A program made the translations under genes and the position numbers. Shown piece after piece: positions 20,213 through 29,265 of a stretch of 64,000 nucleotides of DNA. Every line of letters begins with the position of its first letter. Within the stretch, counting starts at the first letter, position 1. The notes under the pieces were generated by a model. It was given only the letters and a program-made list of their open reading frames with translations, searched no databases and was not told the origin of the DNA. The stretch is from Mycolicibacterium llatzerense (lineage in GTDB: Bacteria > Actinomycetota > Actinomycetes > Mycobacteriales > Mycobacteriaceae). Where the stretch lies: the NCBI RefSeq assembly GCF_000878195.1, contig NZ_JXST01000021.1:48346-112345 (forward strand), in the 5' to 3' direction.

Positions 20213-20262
20213 GGGAACCTCACTTCGGGTCACTATCGGATGTTGGTTACGACTCCGTAGCT

Positions 20263-20289
20263 TAGTCCCATTTTTTGGACTAGTTCCAG
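20263..20289. promoter_or_regulatory. Inverted repeat upstream of ahpC, FurA-like sequence
   Basis: TAGTCC (20263-20268) and GGACTA (20277-20282) form an inverted repeat around an AT-rich 8-nt centre, 51-70 nt upstream of the ahpC start. It runs into GACTAGTTCCAG (20278-20289), which from memory resembles the FurA-site core GACTAATTCCAG upstream of mycobacterial furA-katG. Binding by FurA, OxyR or another regulator is unproven. Confidence 0.4.
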
Positions 20290-20356
20290 TTTGAGGAGGG
20301 TGGTTGTGGCCAGTCTCACAGCGCCGGACCTGATCATCGCGGCGCCCCAAATGCAA

Positions 20357-20389
20357 AGTGGGCGGCCAGGTTTCACCTGGCCGCCCACT
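20357..20389 (-). terminator. Intrinsic terminator of ino1
   Basis: A perfect 15-bp stem with a 3-nt loop. The arms are AGTGGGCGGCCAGGT (20357-20371) and its complement (20375-20389), 14 nt past the ino1 stop. A short T-rich stretch follows in the minus direction. It also shields ino1 from the ahpC promoter. Confidence 0.8.
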
Positions 20390-20402
20390 CTGACGTCGAT
20401 AA

Positions 20403-21491
20403 TTACCCTGCGATGAAGGCTTCCAGCTGAGTGCGGGCGAGGTCGTCGGCGACCTGCTCCGGCGGGCTCTTCATCAGGTAGGCCGAGGCCGGCAGGATGG
20501 GGCCACCGATGCCGCGGTCCTTGGCGATCTTGGCGGCGCGCACGGCGTCGATGATGATGCCGGCCGAGTTGGGGGAGTCCCAGACCTCGAGCTTGTACTC
20601 CAGGTTCAGCGGCACGTCACCGAAGGCGCGGCCCTCGAGGCGGACGTACGCCCACTTGCGGTCGTCGAGCCACGCGACGTAGTCCGACGGGCCGATGTGG
20701 ACGTTCTTGTCGTAGACCTTGTCGGCCAGCGAGCCGGTCAGGTTCGAGGTGACGGCCTGGGTCTTGGAGACCTTCTTGGACTCCAGGCGCTCGCGCTCGA
20801 GCATGTTCTTGAAGTCCATGTTGCCGCCGACGTTCAGCTGGTACGTGCGGTCCAGGGCGACGCCGCGGTCCTCGAACAGCTTGGCCATCACGCGGTGGGT
20901 GATGGTGGCGCCGACCTGGCTCTTGATGTCGTCGCCGACGATCGCCACACCGGCGTCGGTGAACTTCTTGGCCCACACCGGGTCGGAGGCGATGAACACC
21001 GGCAGCGCGTTGACGAACGCGACCTTGGCGTCGATGGCGCACTGCGCGTAGAACTTGTCGGCCTCTTCCGAGCCGACGGGCAGGTAGGAGACCAGAACGT
21101 CGACCTCGGCGTCCTTGAGCGCCTTGACCACGTCGACGGCCTCGGCGTCGGACACCTCGATGGTCTCGGCGTAGTACTTGCCGATGCCGTCCAGGGTCGG
21201 GCCGCGCTGCACCGTCACATTGGTGGGCGGCACGTCCGCGATCTTGATGGTGTTGTTCTCGGAAGCGAAGATGGCCTCGGACAGGTCGAAGCCGACCTTC
21301 TTGGCATCCACATCGAACGCGGCCACGAACTTCACGTCGCGCACGTGATACTGGCCGAACTTCACGTGCATCAGTCCCGGCACGATCGTGTTCTCGTCAG
21401 CGTTCTGGTAGTACTGCACGCCCTGGACGAGCGATGCCGCGCAGTTGCCTACGCCGACGATTGCGACCCGAACCTCGTTCGACTCAGACAT
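20403..21491 (-). CDS. ino1: Inositol-1-phosphate synthase
   Basis: A 362-residue NAD-dependent enzyme that turns glucose-6-phosphate into 1L-myo-inositol-1-phosphate. This is the first step toward phosphatidylinositol, PIMs, lipoarabinomannan and mycothiol. The N-terminal Rossmann motif is [20 protein letters not shown]. Other family stretches are [32 protein letters not shown] and [18 protein letters not shown], with [12 protein letters not shown] near the active site. The positional equivalent is Rv0046c (367 aa). ATG 21491 has AAGGAGA 8 nt upstream; the longer open frame to 21587 has no support. It follows the PadR gene by 52 nt on the same strand. Confidence 0.96.
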   Translation of the reverse strand: MSESNEVRVAIVGVGNCAASLVQGVQYYQNADENTIVPGLMHVKFGQYHVRDVKFVAAFDVDAKKVGFDLSEAIFASENNTIKIADVPPTNVTVQRGPTLDGIGKYYAETIEVSDAEAVDVVKALKDAEVDVLVSYLPVGSEEADKFYAQCAIDAKVAFVNALPVFIASDPVWAKKFTDAGVAIVGDDIKSQVGATITHRVMAKLFEDRGVALDRTYQLNVGGNMDFKNMLERERLESKKVSKTQAVTSNLTGSLADKVYDKNVHIGPSDYVAWLDDRKWAYVRLEGRAFGDVPLNLEYKLEVWDSPNSAGIIIDAVRAAKIAKDRGIGGPILPASAYLMKSPPEQVADDLARTQLEAFIAG

Positions 21492-21543
21492 GTGACGGTC
21501 TCCTTTTCCTACTCTTTCAGTGCGTTCGCCGGGGCGTGAGCGC

Positions 21544-22089
21544 TCAGGTTTGGTCGGCGTGACCCTGCGCCACGCGCTCGGCTGCAATCAGTTCGTTGAG
21601 CCATTTCACTTCGCGCTCACTGGACTCGAGACCGAGCTGATGCAGCTGGCTGGTGTAGCGGTCGAGTGAACTACTGGCCCTTGCGATCGCCTCGCGCAGA
21701 CCTTCGCGACGCTCCTCGACCTGACGGCGCCGCCCTTCCAGGATTCGCATCCTGGCTTCGGCGGGCGTCCGATTGAAGAACGCCAAGTGCACACCGAATC
21801 CGTCGTCGGTGTAGTTCTGGGGGCCGGTGTCTGCGACGAGTTCGGTGAACCGTTGCTTGCCGGTGTCGGTGAGTTGGTAGACGCGGCGCGCCCGGCGCAC
21901 CTTCGTCGAACCGAGCGGTGCGGCGTCTTCGACGATCAGGCCGTCGGCCTGCATGCGACGCAGCGCCGGGTAGAGGGAGCCGTAGGAGAAAGCCCGGAAG
22001 GCTCCCAATAGCCCGGTCAGGCGCTTGCGCAGCTCGTAGCCGTGCATGGGGGACTCCAGCAGAAGCCCCAGGATGGCCAGCTCCAGCAC
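21544..22089 (-). CDS. PadR-family transcriptional regulator
   Basis: A 181-residue PadR-type regulator equivalent to Rv0047c. The N-terminal winged helix is clear: [19 protein letters not shown], then [19 protein letters not shown] and a wing with [15 protein letters not shown]. The C-terminal half is the helical dimerisation domain (Vir_act_alpha_C type) with [23 protein letters not shown] 22089 is chosen because GGGAGGTGA lies directly upstream and homologues start there. It lies just upstream of ino1 on the same strand, a pairing also seen in M. tuberculosis. Control of ino1 by this protein is an inference. Confidence 0.92.
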   Translation of the reverse strand: MLELAILGLLLESPMHGYELRKRLTGLLGAFRAFSYGSLYPALRRMQADGLIVEDAAPLGSTKVRRARRVYQLTDTGKQRFTELVADTGPQNYTDDGFGVHLAFFNRTPAEARMRILEGRRRQVEERREGLREAIARASSSLDRYTSQLHQLGLESSEREVKWLNELIAAERVAQGHADQT

Positions 22090-22161
22090 AGTGTCACCTC
22101 CCGATTTGACTGACGGCGTCACCTATCAGGCGCTACGACGCCTCAACACCTCGCACAATAG

Positions 22162-22174
22162 TATCGCGCCGATA
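22162..22174. promoter_or_regulatory. Small palindrome upstream of padR
   Basis: TATCG-CGC-CGATA, a 5-bp-arm palindrome in an AT-rich stretch 73-85 nt upstream of the padR start. It is a candidate operator for PadR autoregulation, supported by position only. Confidence 0.3.
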
Positions 22175-22254
22175 TATACGGAGCCAATCGAGAGCTCACA
22201 TGGAGATGAACGGCATTCGATGCGGGCGTCAACGCGGCCCGAACATGGGGCGAA

Positions 22255-23109
22255 TCAGCCGGGGTAGTTGATCTGCTTCTGGTTGCCGTCCGGGTCGAGA
22301 TTGATGTAGCCGCTGTTGTTGAACTTGCCGGACACGTAGATCGAGATCTCGACGGTGTCCTGCGGCGCCGTGATGTCCTTGCCGGCCTTGATCGACATGT
22401 AGACGGTGTTGATCTCGTTGCGCTTGATGCCCAGGGTCTCGGGGGCGCCGTGCAGGATTCCGGCGATCTTCTCGACGTTGAATTTGCCCAGGTCGACGAC
22501 GCGCTCGTCGCTGCTCACCGAGGTGGTGTCGGGGTCGTCCCAGCCTCCGCGGTAGTCGTACCGCAGCACTCGGCGCGGTTCGCCCGGGTCGGGGCGCTCG
22601 AGGATCGCGTAGTCCCCGTAGATGTTCAGCTCATAGCCGGTGGTGTCGCCGAATTTTTTCTTCATCTGGGCCAGCAACCCGGTCAGCCCGCCGAGCGACT
22701 GCAGCTGGCGCGGCGGGGTCAGCACGATCGGCGCGATCCCGTCGGGCTTGGCGCCGGGGTCTTCGGCTGCGCTCAGCGGCGACTGGCCCGGCGCGGCGTA
22801 GATACCCCAGCCGATCGCGAGACCGACCACGAGCATCACCGCGGCGCCGGCGGCGAGCACGCCCCAGCCGGTGGACGGCACCGCGCGGCCCGCGCCCGTC
22901 TTCAACGTGGGCAGCTTGACCGACGAGTTCCCGGTCTGCAGATCGGTCACCAGCGAGCGCAGCTCCCCGAGGGTCACGGCTTTGGTGGCCGTTGCGACGC
23001 GCTGCCGGTGCTCCTCGGCCGACAGCTGGCCGTCGGCCAGCGCCGTGTCCAGAATCTGGCAGGTGTCGTTGCGGTCGCTGTCTTTCGCCCGGGTCGCTGC
23101 GGTGGCCAC
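22255..23109 (-). CDS. DUF1707 membrane protein (Rv0048c-like)
   Basis: A 284-residue membrane-anchored protein equivalent to Rv0048c. The N-terminal DUF1707 domain is recognisable: AKDSDRNDTCQILDTALADG, then QLSAEEHRQRVATATKAVTLGELRSLVTDLQ. One transmembrane segment follows (GWGVLAAGAAVMLVVGLAIG), with an extracytoplasmic domain of about 150 residues. The function is not established. GTG 23109 lies 6 nt after a TACTCT box, so it is probably leaderless, and the longer frame to 23163 is not needed. Divergent from the DUF5318 gene with 144 nt between. Confidence 0.85.
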   Translation of the reverse strand: MATAATRAKDSDRNDTCQILDTALADGQLSAEEHRQRVATATKAVTLGELRSLVTDLQTGNSSVKLPTLKTGAGRAVPSTGWGVLAAGAAVMLVVGLAIGWGIYAAPGQSPLSAAEDPGAKPDGIAPIVLTPPRQLQSLGGLTGLLAQMKKKFGDTTGYELNIYGDYAILERPDPGEPRRVLRYDYRGGWDDPDTTSVSSDERVVDLGKFNVEKIAGILHGAPETLGIKRNEINTVYMSIKAGKDITAPQDTVEISIYVSGKFNNSGYINLDPDGNQKQINYPG

Positions 23110-23115
23110 CGGGAA

Positions 23116-23121
23116 AGAGTA
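23116..23121 (-). promoter_or_regulatory. Leaderless -10 box for DUF1707 gene
   Basis: TACTCT on the minus strand, 6 nt before GTG 23109. It decides the start. Confidence 0.5.
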
Positions 23122-23240
23122 AAGGTCAGGTGGCACGGCCGCGTGAGCCCGGCCACAAGCCATCTACCACTGCACCTCTCAAGCTGGCTACAACCCGGCC
23201 ACATGCGTGCCATCACGCATCGGCGTCCAGCTGCCCGACG

Positions 23241-23246
23241 TACTCT
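23241..23246 (+). promoter_or_regulatory. Leaderless -10 box for DUF5318 gene
   Basis: TACTCT, 7 nt before GTG 23254, with no ribosome site between. It probably drives the DUF5318-ponA1-GT87 run. Confidence 0.5.
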
Positions 23247-23253
23247 GGTCAAC

Positions 23254-23685
23254 GTGCGATTGCAGCGGCAGGTGGTCGACTATGCGCTCCGGCGCAGGTC
23301 GCTGCTGGCCGAGGTCTACTCGGGCCGTACCGGCGTCACAGAGGTGTGTGACGCCAACCCCTACCTGCTGCGCGCTGCAAAATTTCATGGCCGGTCCAGT
23401 TCGGTGATGTGCCCCATCTGCCGGAAGGAACCACTGACATTGGTGTCGTGGGTGTTCGGCGATCACCTCGGGGCGGTGTCGGGTTCGGCCCGTTCCACCG
23501 AGGAGCTCGTCCTGCTGGCCGCCAAGTTCGACGAATTCGCGGTTCACGTGGTGGAGGTATGCCGCACTTGCAGTTGGAATCATTTGGTCAAGTCATATGT
23601 ATTAGGGACGCCGAGTCCCCCGAAGTCGGCGAAGCCTCGTGGCACGCGCGCGGCGCGCTCGAAAGCGCGCACCGCCAGTGAGTGA
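23254..23685 (+). CDS. DUF5318 zinc-finger-like protein (Rv0049-like)
   Basis: A 143-residue protein corresponding to Rv0049. It has two cysteine pairs that could form a zinc ribbon: MCPICRKEP and VEVCRTCSWNHL. The C-terminus is basic and low in complexity (RGTRAARSKARTASE). Function is unknown. The start GTG 23254 follows a TACTCT box by 7 nt. Its last codons overlap the likely start of ponA1, so the two are probably translationally coupled. Confidence 0.82.
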   Translation: MRLQRQVVDYALRRRSLLAEVYSGRTGVTEVCDANPYLLRAAKFHGRSSSVMCPICRKEPLTLVSWVFGDHLGAVSGSARSTEELVLLAAKFDEFAVHVVEVCRTCSWNHLVKSYVLGTPSPPKSAKPRGTRAARSKARTASE

Positions 23686-26146
23686 CGGAGTGAGTGGGGC
23701 TGGGCGTCACAGCCGGTCAGGCGACGACGCGACCAGACGACCGGCCGCCGGCGCGCAGCAAGGTCGCCCTGGCCCCGTGCCGCCGGATGACCGGCGCACC
23801 ATGATCCTGCCGTCGGTCGGGAAGGCCGACGACCCGCGGCTGCGGGATCCGATCGACGCCGTGAAGGCGGCGCTGGACGGCACCAAACGGCCGAGTCAGC
23901 CCCCGATGAGCGCGGGCGGCGGCATGAACCCGCCGCCGAAATCGCCGCCAGCACCGCCTCCGCGGACCGGCGGTGGAAAGTCCGGCGGACCCCAGCTGCC
24001 GAAGTTCAAGTGGAACTGGAAGCTGTTCCGGCGGCTCTGTTACGCCGGCATCGTCGTGTTGCTGGTGCTGCCGATCGTCACGTTCGGCATGGCGTACCTC
24101 ATCGTCGACATCCCCAAGCCGGGTGACATCCGCACCAACCAGGTGTCGACCATCCTGGCCAGCGACGGCACCGAGCTGGCGAAGTTCGTTCCGCCGGAAG
24201 GCAACCGGGTCGACGTCAATATCGACCAGATTCCCGTGCATGTGCGCAACGCGGTGATGGCCGCCGAGGACCGGGATTTCTACACCAACCCGGGCTTCTC
24301 GTTCTCCGGCTTCGCGCGCGCGTTCAAGAACAACATCTTCGGCGGCGACCTGCAGGGCGGGTCGACCATCACGCAGCAGTACGTGAAGAACGCGTTGGTC
24401 GGTGATGCCCGCTCCGGCATGGGCGGCTTGGTCCGCAAGGCCAAGGAGCTGGTGATCGCCACCAAGATGTCGCGGCAGTGGTCGAAAGACGAAGTGCTGC
24501 AGGCGTATCTGAACATCATCTATTTCGGCCGCGGCACCTACGGCATCGGCGCGGCGTCGAAGGCCTACTTCGGCAAACCGGTCGAGCAACTCGACGTGGC
24601 CGAGGGCGCGCTGCTCGCCGCTCTGATCCAGCGGCCGTCGACCCTGGACCCGGCCGTCGACCCCGAGGGCGCCGCCGAGCGCTGGAACTGGGTACTCGAC
24701 GGCATGGTGACCATGGGCGCGCTGTCCAAGGAGGACCGCGCACAGCAGAAGTTCCCGGCCACCGTGCCGCCGGAGCAGGCGCGCCAGGCGAACCAGACCG
24801 AGGGTCCCAACGGCTTGATCCAGCGGCAGGTGATGAAGGAGCTGCAGAGCATCTTCAACATCAACGAGCAGGCGCTGAACACCGAAGGGCTGCAGGTCAC
24901 CACGACCATCGACCCGAAGGCGCAGCAGGCCGCACAGGATGCGGTGTCGAAGTACCTGGACGGCCAGGCGGACGACATGCGGGCGGCCGTGGTGTCGGTC
25001 GATCCGCACACCGGCGGCATCAAGGCGTACTACGGCGGCTCCGACGCCAACGGCTTCGACTTCGCGCAGGCGGGTCTGCCGACGGGTTCGTCGTTCAAGG
25101 TCTTCGCGTTGGTGGCGGCCCTGGAGCAGGGCATCGGCCTGGGTTACCAGGTGGACAGCTCACCGGTGACGGTCAACGGCATCAACATCACCAACGTCGA
25201 GGGCGAGGGCTGCGGCACCTGCAGCATCGCCGAGGCATTGAAGCGGTCGCTGAACACCAGTTACTACCGGTTGATGCTCAAGCTCAAGCACGGCGCGCAG
25301 GATGTCGCCGACGCCGCGCACAAGGCCGGCGTCGCCGACAGCTTCCCCGGCGTCGAACACACGCTGTCCGAGGACGGCAAGGGCGGCCCGCCCAACAACG
25401 GTGTGGTGCTGGGCCAGTACCAGAGCCGCGCGCTGGACATGGCCTCCGCGTACGCGACGCTCGCCGCGTCCGGTCAGTACCACAAGCCGCACTTCGTGCA
25501 GAAGGTCGTCAACGGCGACGGGCAGGTGCTGTTCGACGCGTCGTCGCAGGACGGCTCGGGTGAGCAGCGGATTCCGAAGGCGGTCGCCGACAACGTGACC
25601 TCGGCGATGCAGCCGATTGCCGGGTACTCCCGCGGCCACAACCTGGCCGGCGGCCGGGCCTCGGCGTCCAAGACGGGCACCGTGCAGCTCGGTGACACCG
25701 GCGCCAACCGCGATGCGTGGATGGTCGGCTACACGCCGTCGCTGTCCACCGCGGTGTGGGTCGGCACAACGGCCGGGACGCAGCCCCTGGTGAACAAGGG
25801 CGGCGGACCGGTGTACGGCTCGGGGCTGCCGTCGGACATCTGGAAATCCACGATGGACGGCGCGCTGAAGGGCACCGACAACGAGTCGTTCCCCAAGCCC
25901 ACTGCCATTGGCGGGTACGCCGGCGTCCCGCAGGCCCCGGTGATCAAGCCACCGGCGCCTGATGACCCGCAAGGGCCGCCGCCGGGTGCGCCCACGGAGA
26001 CGGTGGTCCAGCCGACGCTCGTCATCGCCCCGGGTATCACCATCCCGTTCGGTCCGCCGACGACCATGCAGGTCGGTCCGCACCAGGACGCGCCGCCTCC
26101 TGGCGGCGGTGACCCGAACCAGCCTGGCCCCCCGCCGCCGCCGTGA
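23678..26146 (+). CDS. ponA1: Bifunctional penicillin-binding protein PonA1 (class A PBP)
   Basis: A class A PBP that polymerises and cross-links peptidoglycan at the growing pole. A Pro-rich cytoplasmic tail of about 110 residues precedes one transmembrane helix (LCYAGIVVLLVLPIVTFGMA). The GT51 glycosyltransferase domain has VMAAEDRDFYTNPG with the catalytic Glu, and GGSTITQQYVKN. The transpeptidase domain carries SSFK (active Ser), SLN and KTGT. A long Pro/Gly tail ends the protein. Equivalent to Rv0050. The start is uncertain: GTG 23678 overlaps the end of the DUF5318 gene; GTG 23690 and ATG 23801 are alternatives. Its stop overlaps the next start (GTGA). Confidence 0.94.
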   Translation: MSDGVSGAGRHSRSGDDATRRPAAGAQQGRPGPVPPDDRRTMILPSVGKADDPRLRDPIDAVKAALDGTKRPSQPPMSAGGGMNPPPKSPPAPPPRTGGGKSGGPQLPKFKWNWKLFRRLCYAGIVVLLVLPIVTFGMAYLIVDIPKPGDIRTNQVSTILASDGTELAKFVPPEGNRVDVNIDQIPVHVRNAVMAAEDRDFYTNPGFSFSGFARAFKNNIFGGDLQGGSTITQQYVKNALVGDARSGMGGLVRKAKELVIATKMSRQWSKDEVLQAYLNIIYFGRGTYGIGAASKAYFGKPVEQLDVAEGALLAALIQRPSTLDPAVDPEGAAERWNWVLDGMVTMGALSKEDRAQQKFPATVPPEQARQANQTEGPNGLIQRQVMKELQSIFNINEQALNTEGLQVTTTIDPKAQQAAQDAVSKYLDGQADDMRAAVVSVDPHTGGIKAYYGGSDANGFDFAQAGLPTGSSFKVFALVAALEQGIGLGYQVDSSPVTVNGINITNVEGEGCGTCSIAEALKRSLNTSYYRLMLKLKHGAQDVADAAHKAGVADSFPGVEHTLSEDGKGGPPNNGVVLGQYQSRALDMASAYATLAASGQYHKPHFVQKVVNGDGQVLFDASSQDGSGEQRIPKAVADNVTSAMQPIAGYSRGHNLAGGRASASKTGTVQLGDTGANRDAWMVGYTPSLSTAVWVGTTAGTQPLVNKGGGPVYGSGLPSDIWKSTMDGALKGTDNESFPKPTAIGGYAGVPQAPVIKPPAPDDPQGPPPGAPTETVVQPTLVIAPGITIPFGPPTTMQVGPHQDAPPPGGGDPNQPGPPPPP

Positions 26147-27798
26147 CGGTCGAGGAACCAGACAAGCCCGGCGCCCCGACGGTCTCGCCGGCCCGGCTGG
26201 CCCGGGACCTGCGCAGCGCCGACGACCGCGACCTGCCCAGCCGCACCGACGTCCTGGGTGCCGCGCTGTCCGGTGTCGTGGGCGGGCCGGTGGGCCGGCA
26301 CGCCATGATCGGCCGGGCGCCGTTCCTGACCCCGTTCCGGGTGATGCTGCTGATCGCGCTCGTCTTCCTGGGGCTGGGCTACACCACCAAGGCGCCATGC
26401 CTGGTGACGACCGGCTCCGGCACCGCCGATCAGCGGGTCGCAAACTGGCAGAACCAGCGGGCCTACTACGAGTTCTGCTATTCGGACACCGTGCCGCTGT
26501 ACACCGCGGAGCTGCTGAACCTGGGCAAGTTCCCGTACAAGTCCAGCTGGATCGAGACCGACAGCGCGCACAAGCCGCGCGTCCAGTACGACGGCACGCG
26601 GGCCATCCGCTACATGGAATACCCGGTGCTGACGGGCATGTACCAGTACGCGTCCATGTCGGTGGCCAAGACCTACACGGCGCTGTCGAAACTGGTCCGG
26701 ATACCGGTGGTCGCCGAGGTGATCATGTTCTTCAACATCTCGGCGTTCGGGCTGGCCCTGGCGTGGATGGCCACCGTCTGGGCGACCATGCGAATGTCCG
26801 GCCGACGGGTCTGGGACGCCGCGATCGTGGCCGGGTCGCCGATCCTGATCTTCCAGGCGTTCACGAACTTCGACGCGCTCGCGACGGGGTGCGCGGCCGG
26901 CGCCATGCTGGCCTGGTCGCGGCGGAAACCAGTGGTGGCCGGGGTGCTCATCGGGGTCGGCGTGGCCCTCAAGCTCTACCCGCTGCTGTTGCTGATCCCG
27001 CTGGCGATGCTGGCGGTGCGGACCGGCAAGTGGCGGCCCGTGGTCAAGACCGCGATCGCCGCGCTCGTGACGTGGATTGCGGTGAACCTGCCGATCATGC
27101 TGATGTACCCGCGCGGTTGGTCGGAGTTCTTCCGGCTCAACACCCGGCGCGGGGATGACATGGACTCGCTGTACAACGTGGTGAAGTCCTTCACCGGCTG
27201 GAGCGGCTTCGACACCAACCTCGGGTTCTGGGAACCGCCGACGGTGCTCAACACCGTCACCGCGGTGCTCTTCGTCCTATGTTGTGCGGCAATCGCTTAC
27301 GTGGCGTGGACGGCGCCGCAGCGGCCGCGGCTGGCGCAGCTGGCGTTCCTGGTCGTCGCGGCGTTCCTGCTGACCAACAAGGTGTGGAGCCCGCAGTACT
27401 CGCTGTGGCTGGTGCCGCTGGCCGCGCTCGCGCTGCCGCATCGTCGAATCCTGTTGGCGTGGATGACCATTGACGCACTGATCTGGATTCCGCGGATGCT
27501 GTATCTGTACGACGACCCGAAGCTCGGGCTGCCCGAACAGTTCTTCACCACGACCGTGCTGCTGCGGGACATCGCGGTGATCGGCTTGTGCGCGTTGGTG
27601 ATTCGTGCCATCTACCGGCCGGAGGTGGACCTGGTCCGCTGGGGCGGCCGGGTGGACGATCCGTCCGGCGGCGTGTTCGACGAAGCCGACGACAATCCGC
27701 CGCGCTGGTTGCCCGCCCGGCTGCGTCCGCGCCCTGCGGCCGTCGCAGAACCCGACCCCGCGTCCGAGCCTGAACCGGAGCTTGCGCCCACGGCATAA
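26143..27798 (+). CDS. GT87-type membrane glycosyltransferase (Rv0051-like)
   Basis: A 551-residue polytopic membrane protein with about ten hydrophobic segments and a GT-C (GT87/DUF2029) layout, equivalent to Rv0051. Conserved-looking parts are YMEYPVLTGMYQYASM, LIFQAFTNFDALATG, KLYPLLLLIPLAML and LLTNKVWSPQYSLWLVPLAA. Such enzymes use polyprenyl-phosphate sugars on the outer face of the membrane. The acceptor here is unknown, but coupling to ponA1 (4-nt overlap GTGA) suggests a cell-envelope job. The C-terminal 60 residues are acidic and Pro-rich. Confidence 0.87.
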   Translation: MTVEEPDKPGAPTVSPARLARDLRSADDRDLPSRTDVLGAALSGVVGGPVGRHAMIGRAPFLTPFRVMLLIALVFLGLGYTTKAPCLVTTGSGTADQRVANWQNQRAYYEFCYSDTVPLYTAELLNLGKFPYKSSWIETDSAHKPRVQYDGTRAIRYMEYPVLTGMYQYASMSVAKTYTALSKLVRIPVVAEVIMFFNISAFGLALAWMATVWATMRMSGRRVWDAAIVAGSPILIFQAFTNFDALATGCAAGAMLAWSRRKPVVAGVLIGVGVALKLYPLLLLIPLAMLAVRTGKWRPVVKTAIAALVTWIAVNLPIMLMYPRGWSEFFRLNTRRGDDMDSLYNVVKSFTGWSGFDTNLGFWEPPTVLNTVTAVLFVLCCAAIAYVAWTAPQRPRLAQLAFLVVAAFLLTNKVWSPQYSLWLVPLAALALPHRRILLAWMTIDALIWIPRMLYLYDDPKLGLPEQFFTTTVLLRDIAVIGLCALVIRAIYRPEVDLVRWGGRVDDPSGGVFDEADDNPPRWLPARLRPRPAAVAEPDPASEPEPELAPTA

Positions 27799-27838
27799 AG
27801 GGGCTGCGTTCTGTCGCGCTCGGTGGCAGGGTCGAGGC

Positions 27839-28303
27839 GTGACTGACTTGACCTTCTCCGATTCCATCGTCGTCGACACCGATCCCGAGACCCTCTATGC
27901 GCTGGTCTCCGACGTGACCAACATGGGCCAGTGGAGCCCGCAGTGCAAAGAGTGCTGGTGGGAGGACGAGGACGGCGGCCCGGTGGCCGGCGCCTGGTTC
28001 AAGGGCCGCAACGAGGAGGGCGACCGGACCTGGGAGACCCGCAGCCAGGTGGTCGTCGCCGAGCCCGGCCGCGAGTTCGTGTGGGAGGTCAACGGCGGCT
28101 GGGTGCGCTGGGGCTTCACCGTCGATCCCGTCGACGACGGCACCCGGCTGACGCAGTCCTGGGAGTTCCTGCCGGCCGGGATCGAGGGCTTCCACGGGCG
28201 CTGGCCCGACGACGCCGAGCATCAGATCGCACTCCGCACGAAGTACGCGAAGGAAGGCATCCCGGTGACGCTGGCCGCGATCAAGAAGACCGCCGAGGCC
28301 TAG
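27839..28303 (+). CDS. SRPBCC-family protein
   Basis: A 154-residue START/Bet v1-like (SRPBCC) protein, polyketide cyclase/dehydrase type. It begins with the usual strand DLTFSDSIVVDTDPETLYAL, followed by VTNMGQWSPQCKECWWEDED and a C-terminal helix (EGIPVTLAAIKKTAE). The ligand is unknown. GTG 27839 is used because homology begins there; the ORF is open upstream to 27605. It lies 40 nt after the GT87 gene on the same strand. Confidence 0.82.
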   Translation: MTDLTFSDSIVVDTDPETLYALVSDVTNMGQWSPQCKECWWEDEDGGPVAGAWFKGRNEEGDRTWETRSQVVVAEPGREFVWEVNGGWVRWGFTVDPVDDGTRLTQSWEFLPAGIEGFHGRWPDDAEHQIALRTKYAKEGIPVTLAAIKKTAEA

Positions 28304-28411
28304 GTTTTTCTTGCCGCGAGTGTGCAGTCGGCGCGGATGTCGCTTTTGCGGCGCGCTGGCCGCACTTCGCGGCGCCGGTCGCGCTCTCTCCCTTGGCAAC
28401 TTCGATCTGGA

Positions 28412-28453
28412 GCCGTCAACTTTCCCTGACGTCAAGGAAAGAAAGCTGACGGC
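28412..28453. terminator. Hairpin between convergent genes
   Basis: Arms 28412-28424 (GCCGTCAACTTTC) and 28441-28453 (GAAAGCTGACGGC) pair over 13 positions with one mismatch. The inner part TTTCC...GGAAA around TGACGTCA can extend or compete with the stem. It sits between the SRPBCC gene and the convergent membrane-protein gene. Confidence 0.6.
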
Positions 28454-28489
28454 CCGGGATCGCACATGCCGGGGAGGGCTGGCCCCGAC

Positions 28490-29086
28490 TCAGCCCTGAT
28501 GCGGCGGGTAATACGCGTACTGCGGAAGTTGTTGTGGCGCAGCCTGACTCTGCCCCGCTCTGATCCACGCGGTGGTTGACGGCAGCAGCACCAGGACCAT
28601 CGTGACGATCGGGAATGCCAGGCCGACAAAGGCGCTGACGACACTTTCGGGCGAGTACCAGCCATCCGACGTCACGGCGGTGGTGAAGACGGAGGTCATC
28701 AGGTTGCTCACGATGGCCACCGCACATCCACTGACCACGAGCCACCGGCCGAGCATCTTGCGCCGAAAGAGCAGCACTGCGCCGGCGATGAGCAACACGC
28801 TCAGCAGCGTGCCGAGCACGAAGCCGATGATCACCACGGCGACCATTCCGATGGCAAGGACGCCGAAGATGCTGTCGAGGAGTTCGAGATCAGAATGGTC
28901 GAAGTTGCTGCCGATCGATGCGATGGCGATCAGGAAGAACAGTGACACGGCGGTGAGGCCGAGGCCGAGCAATCCGCCCAATGCCGCCAGCACTCCGGCG
29001 GTGATCGCGGTGCCGCCGCTCGGCTGGGTCGGTGCCGCCGGCGGGGCGGGGTAGGCGCCTGGCTGCGGGTATTGCGGATACGTCAT
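28490..29086 (-). CDS. Pro/Tyr-rich four-helix membrane protein
   Basis: A 198-residue membrane protein with a short cytoplasmic-type N-terminus rich in Tyr, Pro and Ala (MTYPQYPQPGAYPAPPAAPT). Four hydrophobic segments follow, and a C-terminal tail ends YAYYPPHQG. No catalytic motif is seen. It is a tandem paralogue of the gene at 29266-29910, which starts MTYPQ and ends YPPYQG with a similar helix layout. Such proteins (DUF4190/DUF4064-like) are common in mycobacteria and uncharacterised. Confidence 0.7.
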   Translation of the reverse strand: MTYPQYPQPGAYPAPPAAPTQPSGGTAITAGVLAALGGLLGLGLTAVSLFFLIAIASIGSNFDHSDLELLDSIFGVLAIGMVAVVIIGFVLGTLLSVLLIAGAVLLFRRKMLGRWLVVSGCAVAIVSNLMTSVFTTAVTSDGWYSPESVVSAFVGLAFPIVTMVLVLLPSTTAWIRAGQSQAAPQQLPQYAYYPPHQG

Positions 29087-29176
29087 TTTTCCCCTCTGAC
29101 GCCAGGTTGATCCATTTAGCCCTGGTACGGCAGCCTATCGGCCGTGACGCGTCTGCCGGGGTGACGGAAGACTCCT

Positions 29177-29241
29177 GCGTTGATTGTGAACTGACGCCGC
29201 AAAAGTTCGAGTGAGTGTCTGCGTAGACGCACAGTCAACGC
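29177..29241 (-). terminator. Inverted repeat after the upstream Pro/Tyr-rich gene
   Basis: GCGTTGATTGTG (29177-29188) and CACAGTCAACGC (29230-29241) are complementary at 11 of 12 positions around a 41-nt centre that holds a smaller GTCT-GCGT-AGAC hairpin. It lies 25 nt beyond the stop of the 29266-29910 gene, so it is probably a terminator. Confidence 0.4.
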
Positions 29242-29265
29242 CCCGCGCGGACGGCTGGATCCGAC

